Source: Gnetum montanum (lineage: Eukaryota; Streptophyta; Gnetopsida; Gnetales; Gnetaceae). Taken from it: a DNA stretch of 64,000 nt. The translations under genes and the position numbers were made by a program. The DNA lies in assembly GCA_015680685.1 (NCBI GenBank), contig MNCI01011532.1:115024-179023 (forward strand). Reading direction: 5' to 3'. This document shows positions 11,601 through 23,202 of this stretch, one piece after another (position 1 is the stretch's first letter; each line of letters starts with the position of its first letter). Under the pieces are notes generated by a model. It saw nothing but the letters and a program-made list of their open reading frames with translations. It was not told the DNA's origin and did not search any database.

Positions 11601-12339
11601 CCGATGAAACAGGTAGGACATAAGGTGCTTGAGTCATTTGATCTTGGAAGGCATGTGTAGTGTGCATGTAGGGTTGGGTAGGCATGATACTTACTGGTAG
11701 AGATGGTTGGGTGGGTTGTGAAAATTCCAAAAAGGGTAAGTTAACTAGAGGTAGCACATCTTGATGAGTGTGCTAAGTTTGACATGTTTCTACAACAGGA
11801 ATTAACTTGGGATGTGATGTTGGGGCTATAACTATCTCAAGGAAGATAGGTGGATGGGATTGTGGAAGGACCAGACTGGGGGTTCTCCACTAGAAGAATG
11901 TGTGGAAGGATTTCTCATGCTTAGAATAAGGTTCAAGCTTGTCCTCATCCCCATATAAGGATTCCTTGTAATCTATCCCTACCTTGTGTTCACTTGTTCA
12001 AATGAGCTAGACAAACATCCACTGATAGGGTTCAGTGAGCAGAATGAAGTCAACAGAGGAGGGGATATAGTCCCATTCGTTTTGGTGAATGTGCTCATAA
12101 CATTTCTTCGCTTCCATATCTAGGCAATCTATAAATATACTTGCCTATATCTTTTCACAAATAAAATTATATTGCTCATCATTAAGTGCAATATACTCAG
12201 GATCTTGGCCTTGCAGCCTAAGGGATTACCTTGACTCTGCCATGGTAGGATTGGCAGGGTGGTCAATCTTGTTTTATTATTAAGTAGGTAGGACATTGAG
12301 TGTGCTTGGGATTGATGCCAAAGGTTGTTTAGAATTCAT
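8674..12339 (-). pseudogene. gag: gag-protease polyprotein of Tat-like element T2
   Basis: The frame starts at the ATG at 12339 (MNSKQPL) and contains many point stops. In order it shows an N-terminal region with an EQYNFICEKI segment shared with T1 and T4; a Pro/Gln/Thr/Met-rich linker (11757-11491); the capsid domain (about 11330-10880) around the paralogues' LDWY and SSLEDL motifs; a Lys-rich basic stretch (10806-10606); a zinc-knuckle-like HNTD...LKDDLE-MIDRGKL block (about 10340-10230) in which the last Cys is lost; and aspartic protease (9311-8838), recognised by SFNSILGRPWLA. The protease catalytic motif is degenerate (HIDND where T4 keeps VDDGAT). The region after protease ends in a SLKHAR block next to a potential donor site. 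Gag builds the particle and protease would process it; this copy cannot function. Confidence 0.85.
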
Positions 12340-12778
12340 GATGCTGATTAAAAGTTATACAAAAAATGGCTAACTTTGAAAACTTCCAAAAAACTACTAA
12401 GTCTAAAAATTGTAGAAAAAATGGGTAACTTTGGAGAAAATGACTAAGTCTAAAGATTGTAGAAAAATGGCTAAGTTTGGAGACTATGCCCTCTACACTA
12501 AGAGCTAACTATGCTCTCTACTAAGAGCCCAAAATTTAGCTAAGTATAGGAATGGATGCTTTAGGGTTGTTACATGGGGTTTGCGGGGAACTAACAACGA
12601 GGTCTAGTCTACACCAACTGGTTAGTACACAATGCCTGCACTAGTCTAAGATCTAGCTACTGCTAAATTTGGGAGGTTCATAGGGGTGTTGGGTCTATGC
12701 TAGTCCAAAGATAGCAATGGTAACATAGAGAGAACATGAGACAACCACTAATGGAGTCTGAAAGAGGGAAGTGGATTG
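12340..12778 (-). other. T2 5' leader
   Basis: This is the non-coding leader between PBS and gag ATG. It carries a loose array of AAAATGGCTAAGT units (12361-12480), related to the 26-bp array of T1, and then GACTATGC/CTATGCTCTC words like those of the adjacent LTR. Confidence 0.6.
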
Positions 12779-12796
12779 ACCCTCCTTCTAGCACCA
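12779..12796 (-). other. Primer-binding site of T2
   Basis: The minus strand reads TGGTGCTAGAAGGAGGGT, with a 6-nt spacer (12797-12802) to the LTR end. It aligns with the PBS of T1 and with 34349-34367. Confidence 0.8.
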
Positions 12797-12802
12797 AAAA
12801 AC

Positions 12803-14241
12803 TATAGCAATCAAAAATGTTGGTGGCTGGAATACTAAGGGGTCCATGGGTGCATAGTTCTAACCCTAAGTCATGAGGGCCTACTGGAGGTTGAGAAAGG
12901 GTGCCTAGAGCACTCTTGCCAATCAAACAAGGCCTTACCAAATGTGCTATCAAATGATGCTAAGTGTTCATGCGATGTTTATGGTGTTAATGGTGGTGAG
13001 TGTAATCAAGATTTTTGGTGTAAAAAAAGGGTGTCAATGTGTGGCTAGGCATGAAAAATAGTAAAAAATGCAAGTAAAAATGCCAAAATGTAAATAAAAA
13101 TGAAAAAAATGCAAAAAATGAGAGCGAGAGAGAATGGAACACCACCCCAAATGGGGTTGAGCGTAGTTAACTTTAGAAGGGATAAGAAGGTACGTGGTGC
13201 ATAATAGGCATAGTGGACAATGTAGTGACAATCTTAGGGTGTTTGACAACAAAGACTAATGTTCTGCCATGGTTTTTATGCTTGCTAGGTTGGTCATTGC
13301 AATGTGCAATGGACTACGGTAATTTGTGGTAACCTACAGTGAGCTACGATGGTGTGCAATCTTGCTAAATGCTAGCTTGAAATTTTCCAATGTCTCAACC
13401 TACCAAAATGCCTATGTGCTCCAAATTTGCTAACCTTGCTTCAATTTTTCCAACCCCTAAAATGTAGACGGCTAGGGTATTTATAGGCCAAGGGTTAGCA
13501 TGAAATGTAGATTGGCTACCACATGGTAGTGGGATAGTTGGAACTATATTGCATCCAACTGCACTCTTTACTAAGGCTAGAGGTGTTGTGCTTTGGTGTG
13601 CTTTAATGGACTTTGCAAGGTTGAGAGACTATGACTACACTACCAATTGCATGTTCATGTGTTGAGAGGACTGCAATGTAGTTGAAAAAAATACAACTTT
13701 AGAGACTACACTCTAGGACTATGTTGTCCAGTATTTTGAGTGGGGTAGAGTGTAGTTACAATTTGGGGTAAAAAAGGAGTACAAAAAGATTCATTTTGCT
13801 AACTATGCTTATAGGAGGTGTGTTGGAGCTAAGCTTACTACCAGTGTTATGTTGTGGAGTCTATTGGATGTTGTTCTGGCTGACTATGCTTGACTATGCT
13901 TTGGACTAGGGGAGAGTCTAGTCCAACACTTGGAAACATTTTGTACAACATGGATTTATATTGACTATGCTCTCCATGGGAGGTTGATTATGCTCCAAAT
14001 TGGGGTTGAGTGTAGTTCTAGCACTTGGAAACAATTTTGCAAAATTTGACTTCTAATTAACTACACTTGATAATGCTCCAATCTAGTGGAGAGTGTAGTC
14101 TCAACACTTCAGAAATTTCTGCCAAACTAGGTCTTCCATGTAACTACACTTGACTACACTCCAGGGTAGTGGAGAGCATAGTCCCAACACTTAGAAAAAT
14201 TTGTAGTCAATAAGCAGTAGCTCAAATTTGTTGGTGTTTCA
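12803..14241 (-). repeat. 5' LTR of T2 (1,439 bp)
   Basis: The lower edge, TATAGCAATC, corresponds to TGTAGGGATC of the solo LTR at 5142; the upper edge GGTGTTTCA matches 6903-6911. Direct alignment with 5142-6911 runs along the whole length. The TATA box is at 13478-13487. Hairpin words GACTAYRCTC/GAGYRTAGTC recur from about 13650 to 14190. The 3' LTR partner would be beyond the left edge. Confidence 0.85.
13478..13487 (-). promoter_or_regulatory. TATA box of the T2 LTR
   Basis: The minus strand reads CCTATAAATA, with about 680 bp of R-U5 to the LTR end. Confidence 0.6.
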
Positions 14242-15640
14242 TGATCCAAAAAGACACCAAATCCCCTCCTAATGAAACTTGGAGCTTCACTAGAGCCTGT
14301 TTGGCCATAGAACCTAACGTTTCTCATAATTTCTGATCTTTGCCATCTTACTACACTGAGGATGATTGAGGACTACATTGGGCTAGCATAGTCCACTTCT
14401 AGGCCCAACATAGTCCTCATAAAATTACCAAAATATTATTCAAAAGTACTAAAAATTCACATCTAAGAGTCCTATAAACCACTAGAGTCAATTTTGGTTG
14501 TAAAACTTGCTTGTTTTATTTTTCTAAACTTACTACACTAATAGGGGAGCAAGACTACATTGGGACAGTATATTCCTTGCTTAGGCCTAGCGTAGTCCAC
14601 CTAAAAAACTCTAAAAAATTGTCAAAATAACTCATACTTCATCTTTTGGAAGTGTTAGGACACTGCCAAAGTAGATTTCAACACTTAAACTCAATTTTTG
14701 CAACTTTTGGAATGCAACTATGCTAGAGAGGACTAGGACTACATTGGACCAATGTACTCACTATCTAGGCCTAATGTAGTCCCTTCCAAGATGGTCAAAA
14801 TAGCTCATGAATTGCCCAAACCCACTCTTGGAAAGACCTAGAAACTTGTTGGAGCATGCCTGAACATTGGAATCCTCAAAAGTAAGCCAAAAAATTTTCT
14901 TGACTACATTGGAAACTACAAGCCTAGTGTAGTCAAGCCAAAACTCTACATTGGAAAGTTAACTTTTTCTGATCTAGAATCCTTGACTACATTGGAAACT
15001 ACAAGCCCAATGTAGTCCCATGGTATCTAGTCAGCTAAGGCCTAAACAAGCATGAAAACTAGCAATTTTGCATCAAAACCTTAACCAGTGACACCAATGA
15101 TCCTAAAAGCCATTAGGATACTCAACCAAGCTTCAAAATTGACCAAAATCCATTTTCCCTACTACACTATGCTAAGAGTCCCATTTTGGAGGGAAAATGT
15201 GGCAATGAAAATTGGTAGTAAGTAACTCAGAATGATAAAAATTTGATTCAAAATGATTAGAACCTTGTCCCCATGACTCCCAAGAGTAATGTTTATGTTT
15301 CTTTGGCCATAAAAAACCCCATATACTTAGTCATTTCTTGTGACTATGCTAGGACTTGCTAGCTCAGCATAATCACCTCTTGGAACATGATTTTTAGCCT
15401 TTTGGGGAGCCAAAATGGTGTCAAAGCTTTCCAATCTTCCATACCTACCCCTTGTGCTAGCTGTTTAGGCCAAAAGAACCCCAAAAATGATCATATCAAG
15501 TCTTGGTAAGTGTTCTTGAAGGTTAACTATGCTAAAGGAAGGTAGGACTATGCTGGGCCAGTGTAGTCATCACTGGGGCCTAGTGTAGTCACCAAAAAGG
15601 ATGTTAATTTTGCTCCAAAACTACTCCAAAATGACTCCAT
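14242..15640 (+). repeat. Hairpin-repeat region upstream of T3 pol
   Basis: This non-coding tract repeats every roughly 175-190 bp. Each unit carries ACTACA(C/T)T...and AGTGTAGTC or CATAGTCC words that can pair (near 14350, 14530, 14710, 14900, 14985, 15165, 15340 and 15525). It holds the position of 40470-43570 in T4 and ends with the same AATAGCCTTGTAGCC block seen at 15660 and 56512. T2 inserted at its left end. Confidence 0.65.
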
Positions 15641-16050
15641 CACATGCACACGCTCTCCCAATAGCCTTGTAGCCCCATATCATGCCCTGCTAAGGCCCAA
15701 AATAGGAAAAATATAATCCTATTTGACTAGTATTAGCCGATTTTACCATATGAATTCCATTCTTATAGATTTGACCTTGCTTTTGGTCTCTTTTTGCATT
15801 GTTGACCTTTTTTCTCATTAATTGACTTTATATAGCCATCATATAACTTACTTCTTCTATCATGGTCACATTAGTTTCTCTCTTATGGCTTTTGGATGAC
15901 TTTATATGGCCTTTGTTTGAGCCTTGGTTGACCTTGGTTTCATTTTTTATTATTAAAATAGCATAGGTTTACATGTTTACTAAATCATTTTAACATTTCT
16001 TATTTATTTTTACCTTAGTTTCATTTAATGTGTTTATGATTGATATGTAG
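15641..16050 (+). other. T-rich tract ending in a conserved AG before RT
   Basis: This pyrimidine-rich sequence with GACCTTTT/TATATGG words ends TTTATGATTGATATGTAG, immediately before the pol frame. T5 has TTTTGATTGACATGCAG at 57114-57130, and T4 has the same context with AG changed to AA. It looks like a 3' splice site. Confidence 0.45.
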
Positions 16051-19000
16051 GACTGAAGTATGGACACTTGGAAGCAAATTTCCTTACCTTTGAGCCTGAG
16101 TGGGTCTCATGGTAATGTTGAACAATGTATTGATCCTAATTGTCTAGATCTTAAGCCTAAGAGTCTTGTTAACCACATAACTAAAGACTCTTTGGCTAAG
16201 GTCCCTATCACAACACATAGTAGTTAGGAGAAAACCCTTAAACTAGGTTCCTCATTGGAACCTCAGTAGGCTTAAGACATCACCAAGGTCCTACAAATAA
16301 ACATTAAGGCCTTTGCATGGTCATATGATGACATGCTAGGTTTAAATCCATGTTTAGTCCAATACAATATCATACTCAATCCTAGAATTAGACTATTTAA
16401 GTAGAAAGTATGTAAGATTAGACTAGACATAGCCTTGGTAGTTTTTGATGAAATTACAAAGCCATACCAAGTTGGTTGCATCAAAGCTGTTAACTATGCA
16501 AAATGGATGTCTAACATCATGGTAGTACCTAAGAAAAATAAGAGTATCTACATTTACATTGATTTTTGAGAACTAAATAAGGTAACCATCAAGGATGATT
16601 TTTCTTTGCCTAGTATTGATCAACTTATTGATACTACAATTGGACATGCCTTATTGTCCTTTATGAATGGGTTCTCAAGATATAACCAAGCTAGGATCAA
16701 CCCAGAACATCAACTTAGCATAACCTTCATGACCCCTTGGGGTACCTTTTGCTATACCGTGATTCCTATGCAAGAACAACCTATTAGCAGGCCATGACCT
16801 ATATCTTCAATGATTACATTCTAGGTTTGCTTAATGATTACATAGATGATATAGCTATTAAGTCCAAAATGGCTAGTGATCATGCTAATGACCTAGACCT
16901 TGTGCTTAAATCATGCCTTAAGTTTGAACTTAGAATTAATCCTAAGAAGTGTGCTTAGGTATGATGCATGGATTTTTAGTATAGAAAGAAGAGATACACA
17001 TTAATTCTAATAAGGTTAAGAACATCTCCAACTTAATGGCACCTACTAATCCTAAGGAGCTTTCAAGATTACAAGATAGATTACAGCTTATTCTTAGATT
17101 CATTGCTAAGATTACAAGTAAGTTACAATCCATGTAGCACCAACTTAAGAAAGGAATTCACTACAAGTAAATTACTTAATGCCAAGAAGCCTTTGAAAAC
17201 CTTAAGCAAGAGTTGGCACAACTATCGATAGTATATCTTCCATAAGAGGGTTAATCATTTTAAATTTACCTTGCTATCTTTGATACATCCATTTCCTCTC
17301 CACTCTATCAAAAAGGTGATGATGAAGCAAAAATTCCAATAGGCTACTTTAGCCATTCATTAGTTACCCATGAGACTTGATGTTCTCAAGAAGAGAATTA
17401 TTATCTAGCACTTGTCTTCTCATTAAAGAAATGTAGACACTACCTCTTTAGGAGCCAGGTCAATGTCATTTACAAGGATAACATACTTAGAGCCATAACA
17501 ACCAATATTTATGAGAGCAACTTTATAGCCCAATGAAAATCCATAATACCAAAGTTTGACCTCCATTATGTCTCTTAATACTTAACAAAATGTCAAGCTA
17601 TAGCAATACAACTTACTACCTCACCTATTGATAACCAAGCAACTATAGACCTTGAGTTTCATGATGAACATGTTAACATCATTAGCCAAGTGCCTAAGGG
17701 TTATGGAGTGATCATGCACTTTGATGGAGCTTCAATTACCCATGGGGCTAGTGGTGCTACCATCATAACATTTGCATCTAGAGAAATATGATCCTCCACC
17801 TATCATTTTGAGTTTTCATGCACCAATAACATAGTGGAATACAAGGGGTTAATAAGATAAATGATGGTAGCTCATGACCTAGGAATTAAGCATTTGATAA
17901 TCAAAGGTAATTCACAACTTGTGGTTAACCAAGTAACCAAGGTCTATGCATGTAAAGCCAAACACTTACAACCTTACTGTGACCTAGGAAAGTAACTACT
18001 ACAACAATTTATAGATGCATACATACAACACATACCTTGAAATGAGAACACCATAGCCAATGCCATCAGAATGTTAGCCCTCAGTGTTACACTATATGTG
18101 TTTAGTAAGTTGTCCACCTTAACCATGGAGTGTATTATTGCCATCACACAGAACATTGAGGAAATCTTTGTGACCATCATTCATAATACCCCTACCAAGG
18201 AATGGTATGACAATATCAAATTTTACTTTATGCATGGAAAATCCTTACAAGGCTTGGCTACTACTCAAAAGGACATTGTACATGAATAGTCAAAGCAGTA
18301 TTTCATCATAGGTGATAACACATTATGTCAATGATCCTATGATGGTATATTTTTAAATTGATTAGATAAAAATGAAGCTAGAATAGTCCTAGAGAAGGTT
18401 CATGAGGGTATTTATGGAGGACATATAGGACCTAGAGCCATGGCCACTAAGATTAGATTGTTAGGCTATTAGTAGCCTCATATGAAAGGTGACTACCTAT
18501 AGAAGGTTAAGCACTATGACACATGCCAATGGCATAGCAACCTCATACATGTACCACTAACCAAGTTACATACCACTTAGATAACTTGGCCATTTCAATG
18601 ATGGGGGTTGGATATCATTGGACTTATAACACCTAAGTCTTTCATATTACATAGCTTCATCATTACTACAACTAAATACTTTACTAAGTGGATTAAATAT
18701 ATTTTACTAAGGAAGACTACATCTTAACAAGTTTGCAATTTTATCTTGTATAACATTGTAGTCCATTTTGGCATACCATGCCCTTAGTTATAGATAATAG
18801 ACCACAATTTAGTGGTCAAGAAACAAAGTATTTTTGTCACAACCTAGGAATTAAGCATTATTTTTCATCACCTTATTATCCTCATGCTAATGGACAAGTA
18901 GAAGTAAGCAACAAGGCCATCATTAGCTTACTCAAAAAGATGCTCAATAATAGCAAGTGCAAATGGCATGAGTGGCTTGTATAGAATAACCTATAAAAAA

Positions 19001-19445
19001 AACTAGTGTAATCCCTTATAGCCTTATTTATGGTTCTAAATCTATTTTACTTCTTGAATTATAGGTGATATCACTTTGAGTAGCCATGACCAACTTCATC
19101 AACGATAAGTAGAATAAGAAGTTGCAAACAGTGGCGTTGGACTTGGTGGAGGAGAAATGTATGCAAGTGTTTACTCACATTGAATAATATCAAGAGACGA
19201 AGAAATAGAAACACCACCATAAATTGACCATGCTAAAGATCAAGGAAGGTAACTTGGTCCTCCAAGCCATCCATGAGCATGTGGATAAATTCTTAGCCAA
19301 CTAGAAAGGTCTCTTCCTTGTCACTAGGGCCTATAGTAATGAATCATTTAGGATAGCAAACATGGATGGAAATGAGTTAGCCAATCTAGTTAATCATGCT
19401 TATCTAAAATTATATTACATGTATCTAATAATAACCAACAAGTGA
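16051..19445 (+). pseudogene. pol: pol (RT, RNase H, archaeal-type RNase H, integrase) of Tat-like T3
   Basis: The frame begins directly after an AG at 16049-16050 and ends at a TGA at 19443. RT spans about 16390-17130: VPKKNKS, KDDFSLPSIDQLID, a FMNGFSRYNQ block, TPWGTFCYTV, and YIDD intact at 16839-16850. Retroviral-type RNase H follows (about 17200-17560), and then a second, archaeal-type RNase H (about 17700-18070) with FDGAS, CTNNIVEYKG and KGNSQLVVNQV. Integrase follows (about 18400-19440): a zinc-binding region with GHIGPRAMA and YDTCQ, a core with a VIDN second Asp, and a Glu in NGQVEVSN. The C-terminal domain ends NMDGNELAN. Stops and small deletions (for instance after the RT palm) inactivate it. 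Two RNase H domains in this order define the Tat branch of Ty3/gypsy. Confidence 0.9.
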
Positions 19446-19449
19446 ACTT

Positions 19450-19585
19450 GCTTTCTATGGTCTACTAAGGCCTTAAAATAGCACCACGACCTATTGAGGC
19501 CTTAAACTAGCACATTGATTTGCAAAGACCTTAAATTGGCACCATAACTTGCCAAGGCCTTTAACTAGCAACATTGATGACCTAT
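19450..19585 (+). repeat. T-family minisatellite after integrase (T3)
   Basis: About five units of AAGGCCTTAAACTAGCAYCA with CATGACCT follow, starting just after the pol stop, in the sense orientation of the element. Tandem repeats in this 3' untranslated position are known in Tat/Ogre elements. Confidence 0.8.
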
Positions 19586-20490
19586 GATGACCAAATATAT
19601 TGCACTATTCTACATGGCTTATTTATTTCATTATAATAACATGATTTATTTGCTTGGTTTTCTTGTCCTCTTGGAGTTATGTTTGTAGGATGTAGCCTTG
19701 GACCATCACAAACGTCCAACTCATTAAAGTAGCAAGACACCACGTGATCTTGATGTGTAATATTTGGTGAGCCTATCTTACTTTGTAAAGAGTGCTTATA
19801 CTAGTTTCCCTCCATCTAAAATCACTCCTTGAACCTAACCCCATAACCTAATTATAATCTTCCTTACCTTGGATAACAATGTTAACCTATTGTTTGCCAC
19901 TCATGCATTATAGTCATATGATATCTCTCCATCATGCTTCATCCTCAAGTCCACAACTCATTCAATGGGAAACCATTAAGTCCATTGAGCATAACACATC
20001 TCACTCAATGGGAAAACTACTAAGTTCATTAAGTATAACAAAACTTAATTAATGAAAAAGCTATATCAAACCATCCTTGGTAATGATGAAGGTTTCACCC
20101 CATGAAAAAATAGGGGAAAGTAAACTACCAAGAAGTTGGATGACTAGTGAAGCCTCAAAGCCTAGTGACTAAAGAAACCTTGGAGTGAATTGATTTGGCC
20201 TTGAAACAAATTTGTCAAATGACCAAAAATTTAGAATATGTCAGTACCATGCTATAGCCATGCTGACAACAAGTGTTATCCTTATCTCATCATCACAAGC
20301 ACTCTTGGGCATGGTTCAAAACTATTGGATCAAAAATAGAGAGGAAACATTGGTGATGGACCTACAGTGGTGTTTTGTATTCTTTGTTGATATCTCTAAG
20401 GTCAATCCTCTATACATCAACAAAGAGGAACCAGTGAAACACTACTGAAATCTCATGGTGCAATCTTCATTTTCTAACTTGGGAAAAGGA
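19586..20490 (+). other. T3 3' untranslated region and polypurine tract
   Basis: No gene is seen. The tract ends with GGGAAAAGGA (20481-20490), the purine run expected before a 3' LTR; compare AGAAGGGGAAA at 32979. A small frame at 20212-20448 has no recognisable content. Confidence 0.45.
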
Positions 20491-20779
20491 CTTATTGTAA
20501 ATATGAGATATGTAGTTTATGAGCTACAATATTTCATACTTTATCTTTTTGAAGCCAAAAAATGCCTTGAAAGTTGTTTTTTCCTTGTTTCCTAAGGGGA
20601 AATAGGTACCCCATGTTCATAGCTAGTCTTGGGAAGGTTGAAAATGCCTTTGGAATGGCCAAAAATGGCATTCTCATGAGTTTTTGTAGGGGTATGGCTC
20701 CAAATACATAGGAGTCATTTCTAGTATTCATTGAAACTACACTTTTAGTAGTCACTAGAACTACACTTTTATTGGTGAC

Positions 20780-21666
20780 TGATGAGACATGAATTGCTCA
20801 TAGTGCTGGCGGCCGCGTTAAGGCACCCACGATAAGGCACCCACGTTGTATCATGGGTCACGATGTATCATGGGCCGCGATATCGCGTATGCGATGTATC
20901 ATGGGCCGCGATATCGCGTANNNNNNNNNNNNNNNNNNNNNNNNNNNNNNNNNNNNNNNNNNNNNNNNNNNNNNNNNNNNNNNNNNNNNNNNNNNNNNNN
21001 NNNNNNNNNNNNNNNNNNNNNNNNNNNNNNNNNNNNNNNNNNNNNNNNNNNNNNNNNNNNNNNNNNNNNNNNNNNNNNNNNNNNNNNNNNNNNNNNNNNN
21101 NNNNNNNNNNNNNNNNNNNNNNNNNNNNNNNNNNNNNNNNNNNNNNNNNNNNNNNNNNNNNNNNNNNNNNNNNNNNNNNNNNNNNNNNNNNNNNNNNNNN
21201 NNNNNNNNNNNNNNNNNNNNNNNNNNNNNNNNNNNNNNNNNNNNNNNNNNNNNNNNNNNNNNNNNNNNNNNNNNNNNNNNNNNNNNNNNNNNNNNNNNNN
21301 NNNNNNNNNNNNNNNNNNNNNNNNNNNNNNNNNNNNNNNNNNNNNNNNNNNNNNNNNNNNNNNNNNNNNNNNNNNNNNNNNNNNNNNNNNNNNNNNNNNN
21401 NNNNNNNNNNNNNNNNNNNNNNNNNNNNNNNNNNNNNNNNNNNNNNNNNNNNNNNNNNNNNNATAGAATTAGGACACATCATACACCTCATCTAGACTAA
21501 ACCATACGTGACATATGCAAAACTAGTCTAGATGGGAAGACAACGAACTGTGACCTAAGGCTAACTATCTAGATACCACAACTAGTCCATCTACCGAGTT
21601 CGACCAGATCGCGCGTGCGACGCTCGTTTCGTATGGTTGAGTGTAGGGGTACCTCGCCACTCATCA
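20780..21666 (+). mobile_element. Athila-type solo LTR nested in the T3 LTR
   Basis: It starts TGATGAGACATG and ends GCCACTCATCA, matching the A2 LTR at 60334-61219 in ends, length (887 versus 886 bp) and the conserved tail with CGTATGGTTGAGTGTAGG. Flanks GTGAC (20775-20779) and GTCAC (21667-21671) form an imperfect 5-bp target duplication. It is CpG-rich (GCGATATCGC palindromes, GATCGCGCGTGCGACGC), unlike its surroundings, so it is young. An assembly gap removes its middle. Confidence 0.85.
20921..21462. other. Assembly gap of 542 N
   Basis: Unknown bases lie inside the solo LTR. The gap begins right after two copies of a 29-bp palindromic repeat, which probably caused the assembly break. 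Frames read through it are not genes. Confidence 0.98.
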
Positions 21667-23010
21667 GTCACACTAGCTACAACTAGCACAGTTACCACCA
21701 AGACCTAGCAGAAGTGCAATGGTGGGATCATTGGATTTTTCAATCTTCCAACAACACCCAATGTAGCTATTTCAAGTCAACAACAACCAACATAGATAAC
21801 ATTCATTACCAACCATAGCACTTTCCAATAGGATTTACCACTTCTGTAGTTTTCATTCACCTTTCCAATTCCCAACCCTTGTCCCATTTTCCAACACCTC
21901 GAGTATAGTCACAAAAGCCTATTTGTTATTTATAATAAATAGATGGGCTTTGTGGGTGTAGTCCACTCCAAAATTACCACAAATGGAAACTATGCTAGTG
22001 ATTATTTAATAACTACATTAACAATAGCCAGTGGACTATGCTAAGTGGACCACCCTAAGAAAACCATGTTGAGTGGACTATGCTGATAGTAGTTAGCAAA
22101 CTATGCTAAACAAACTATGCTAATAAAAGTAACTATTGTAAACCCTCAATAAATAGAAATCTGTCAATAATCAATGGTAGTCAATGGTAGACTCAAAATG
22201 GAAATCCTAACCCGATAAAAATCCAACATTGACATCATAAAATGGTTCTGAAATTTTGTAATTAGGATATCATACAGCGATTCTAAGTAGTTTGGCATTT
22301 TGGAAATCATTTTTTAGTAATATCCTTTTCCATTTTTGGCAATCAAAACCCATTGTAGCCATTACAACATCACATAGTAGTACTGTTTAGTAGTAGAAAT
22401 TAGGATTATGCTGAGCATAGAGACTCTCACATGATTTCCATTATTCCAAATGGGCAATACCAATTCCTTTTCTATTTTGCAGACTCGGTGAAAACTGATG
22501 GAAAGTTTCAAACAAGTAGAGCTAGGAAGAAACCAGATCGTAGAGGCATCTCTCTTCCATGGGCTTCAAGATTTTTCCAACAACTTCTTTTGCCCTTGGC
22601 ATGAACTTATACTTTGTGAATTCCCTTCTTTTATATTTTTATATAAATTTGGTTGTCAATGTTGTGCATTTTTTTGTTTCTATTTCCATTTTTACATCTA
22701 TTTCTATAACTATAATTTTGTTTCCATTTTCATTTAATAAAATCCAACTATGTATTCATTTTTGTTTTTTTTTTCATCTCTGATTTCATCTACTAATACC
22801 TCTACATTCTCATAGCAATTTCTATTTTATGTTTTCTAAGTCCTTGAGTGATCAACAAGACTATCTAGGACATTTTGAATCTTAATTTTTGGAGGTCCTT
22901 GGGATTTTGGGTTGAGATTATTTTGGTGCTCAAATCTTTCAATTTTTCTATTCTATAAACTAAGATTTTCAGCCCCAATAGAGATGTTTCCTACTTTACC
23001 TTACCCTTAG

Positions 23011-23202
23011 GATGTGTCGATCATAGAAACTCAAGGTGAAGCTACATGGATGATTAGTAATCTTATGAGTAAGGAAGAGAAGATGAAAGCCTTACTAGAT
23101 GTATTCTAGTTGAAAGAAGTAGTAGAATAGCTGCAATTCAAGCCAAGGCATGAGGAGCCACTTTGGAAGCTACAAGAACCACCACCTCCTAGTACTACTT
23201 GA
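23011..23202 (+). pseudogene. Exon-like fragment of unknown gene
   Basis: A 64-codon frame follows a good 3' splice-site context (TTACCTTACCCTTAG ending at 23010) and ends at a TGA at 23200, with two internal TAG codons where Gln would be expected. It reads as a charged helical segment (SKEEKMKALLDVF, LKEVVE, KPRHEEPLWKLQ) ending in a Pro run EPPPPSTT. The Pro-rich end recalls the last exon of the antisense gene at 7766-7846, but the rest does not clearly match. It lies just past the end of the T3 LTR. I cannot assign a function. Confidence 0.3.

Larger units (their letters stand above)
20491..22957 (+). repeat. 3' LTR of T3, split by a nested solo LTR
   Basis: The start follows the PPT and shares ATTTCATACTTT...AAATGCCT with LTRs at 32990 and, inverted, at 35895. 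The end near 22957 (TTCTATTCTATA) aligns with TTCTATTGCTATA at 34331-34342. The 3' part carries the block (CTAAGTCCTTGAGTGATC ... GGGTTGAGATTAT) also seen at 34195-34290 and 54575-54665. No PBS follows, consistent with a 3' LTR. Without the 887-bp insert it is about 1.6 kb. Edges are approximate. Confidence 0.65.

Noticed and set aside
8674-19445. Divergent gag(-) and pol(+) as one element with two transcription units
   Set aside because: T4 shows gag-protease and pol on the same strand in one element, and an LTR with PBS (12803-14241) separates the two blocks here, so they belong to different elements.
20846-21500. Frames of about 200 codons across the gap
   Set aside because: Almost entirely unknown bases; open only because N cannot encode stops.
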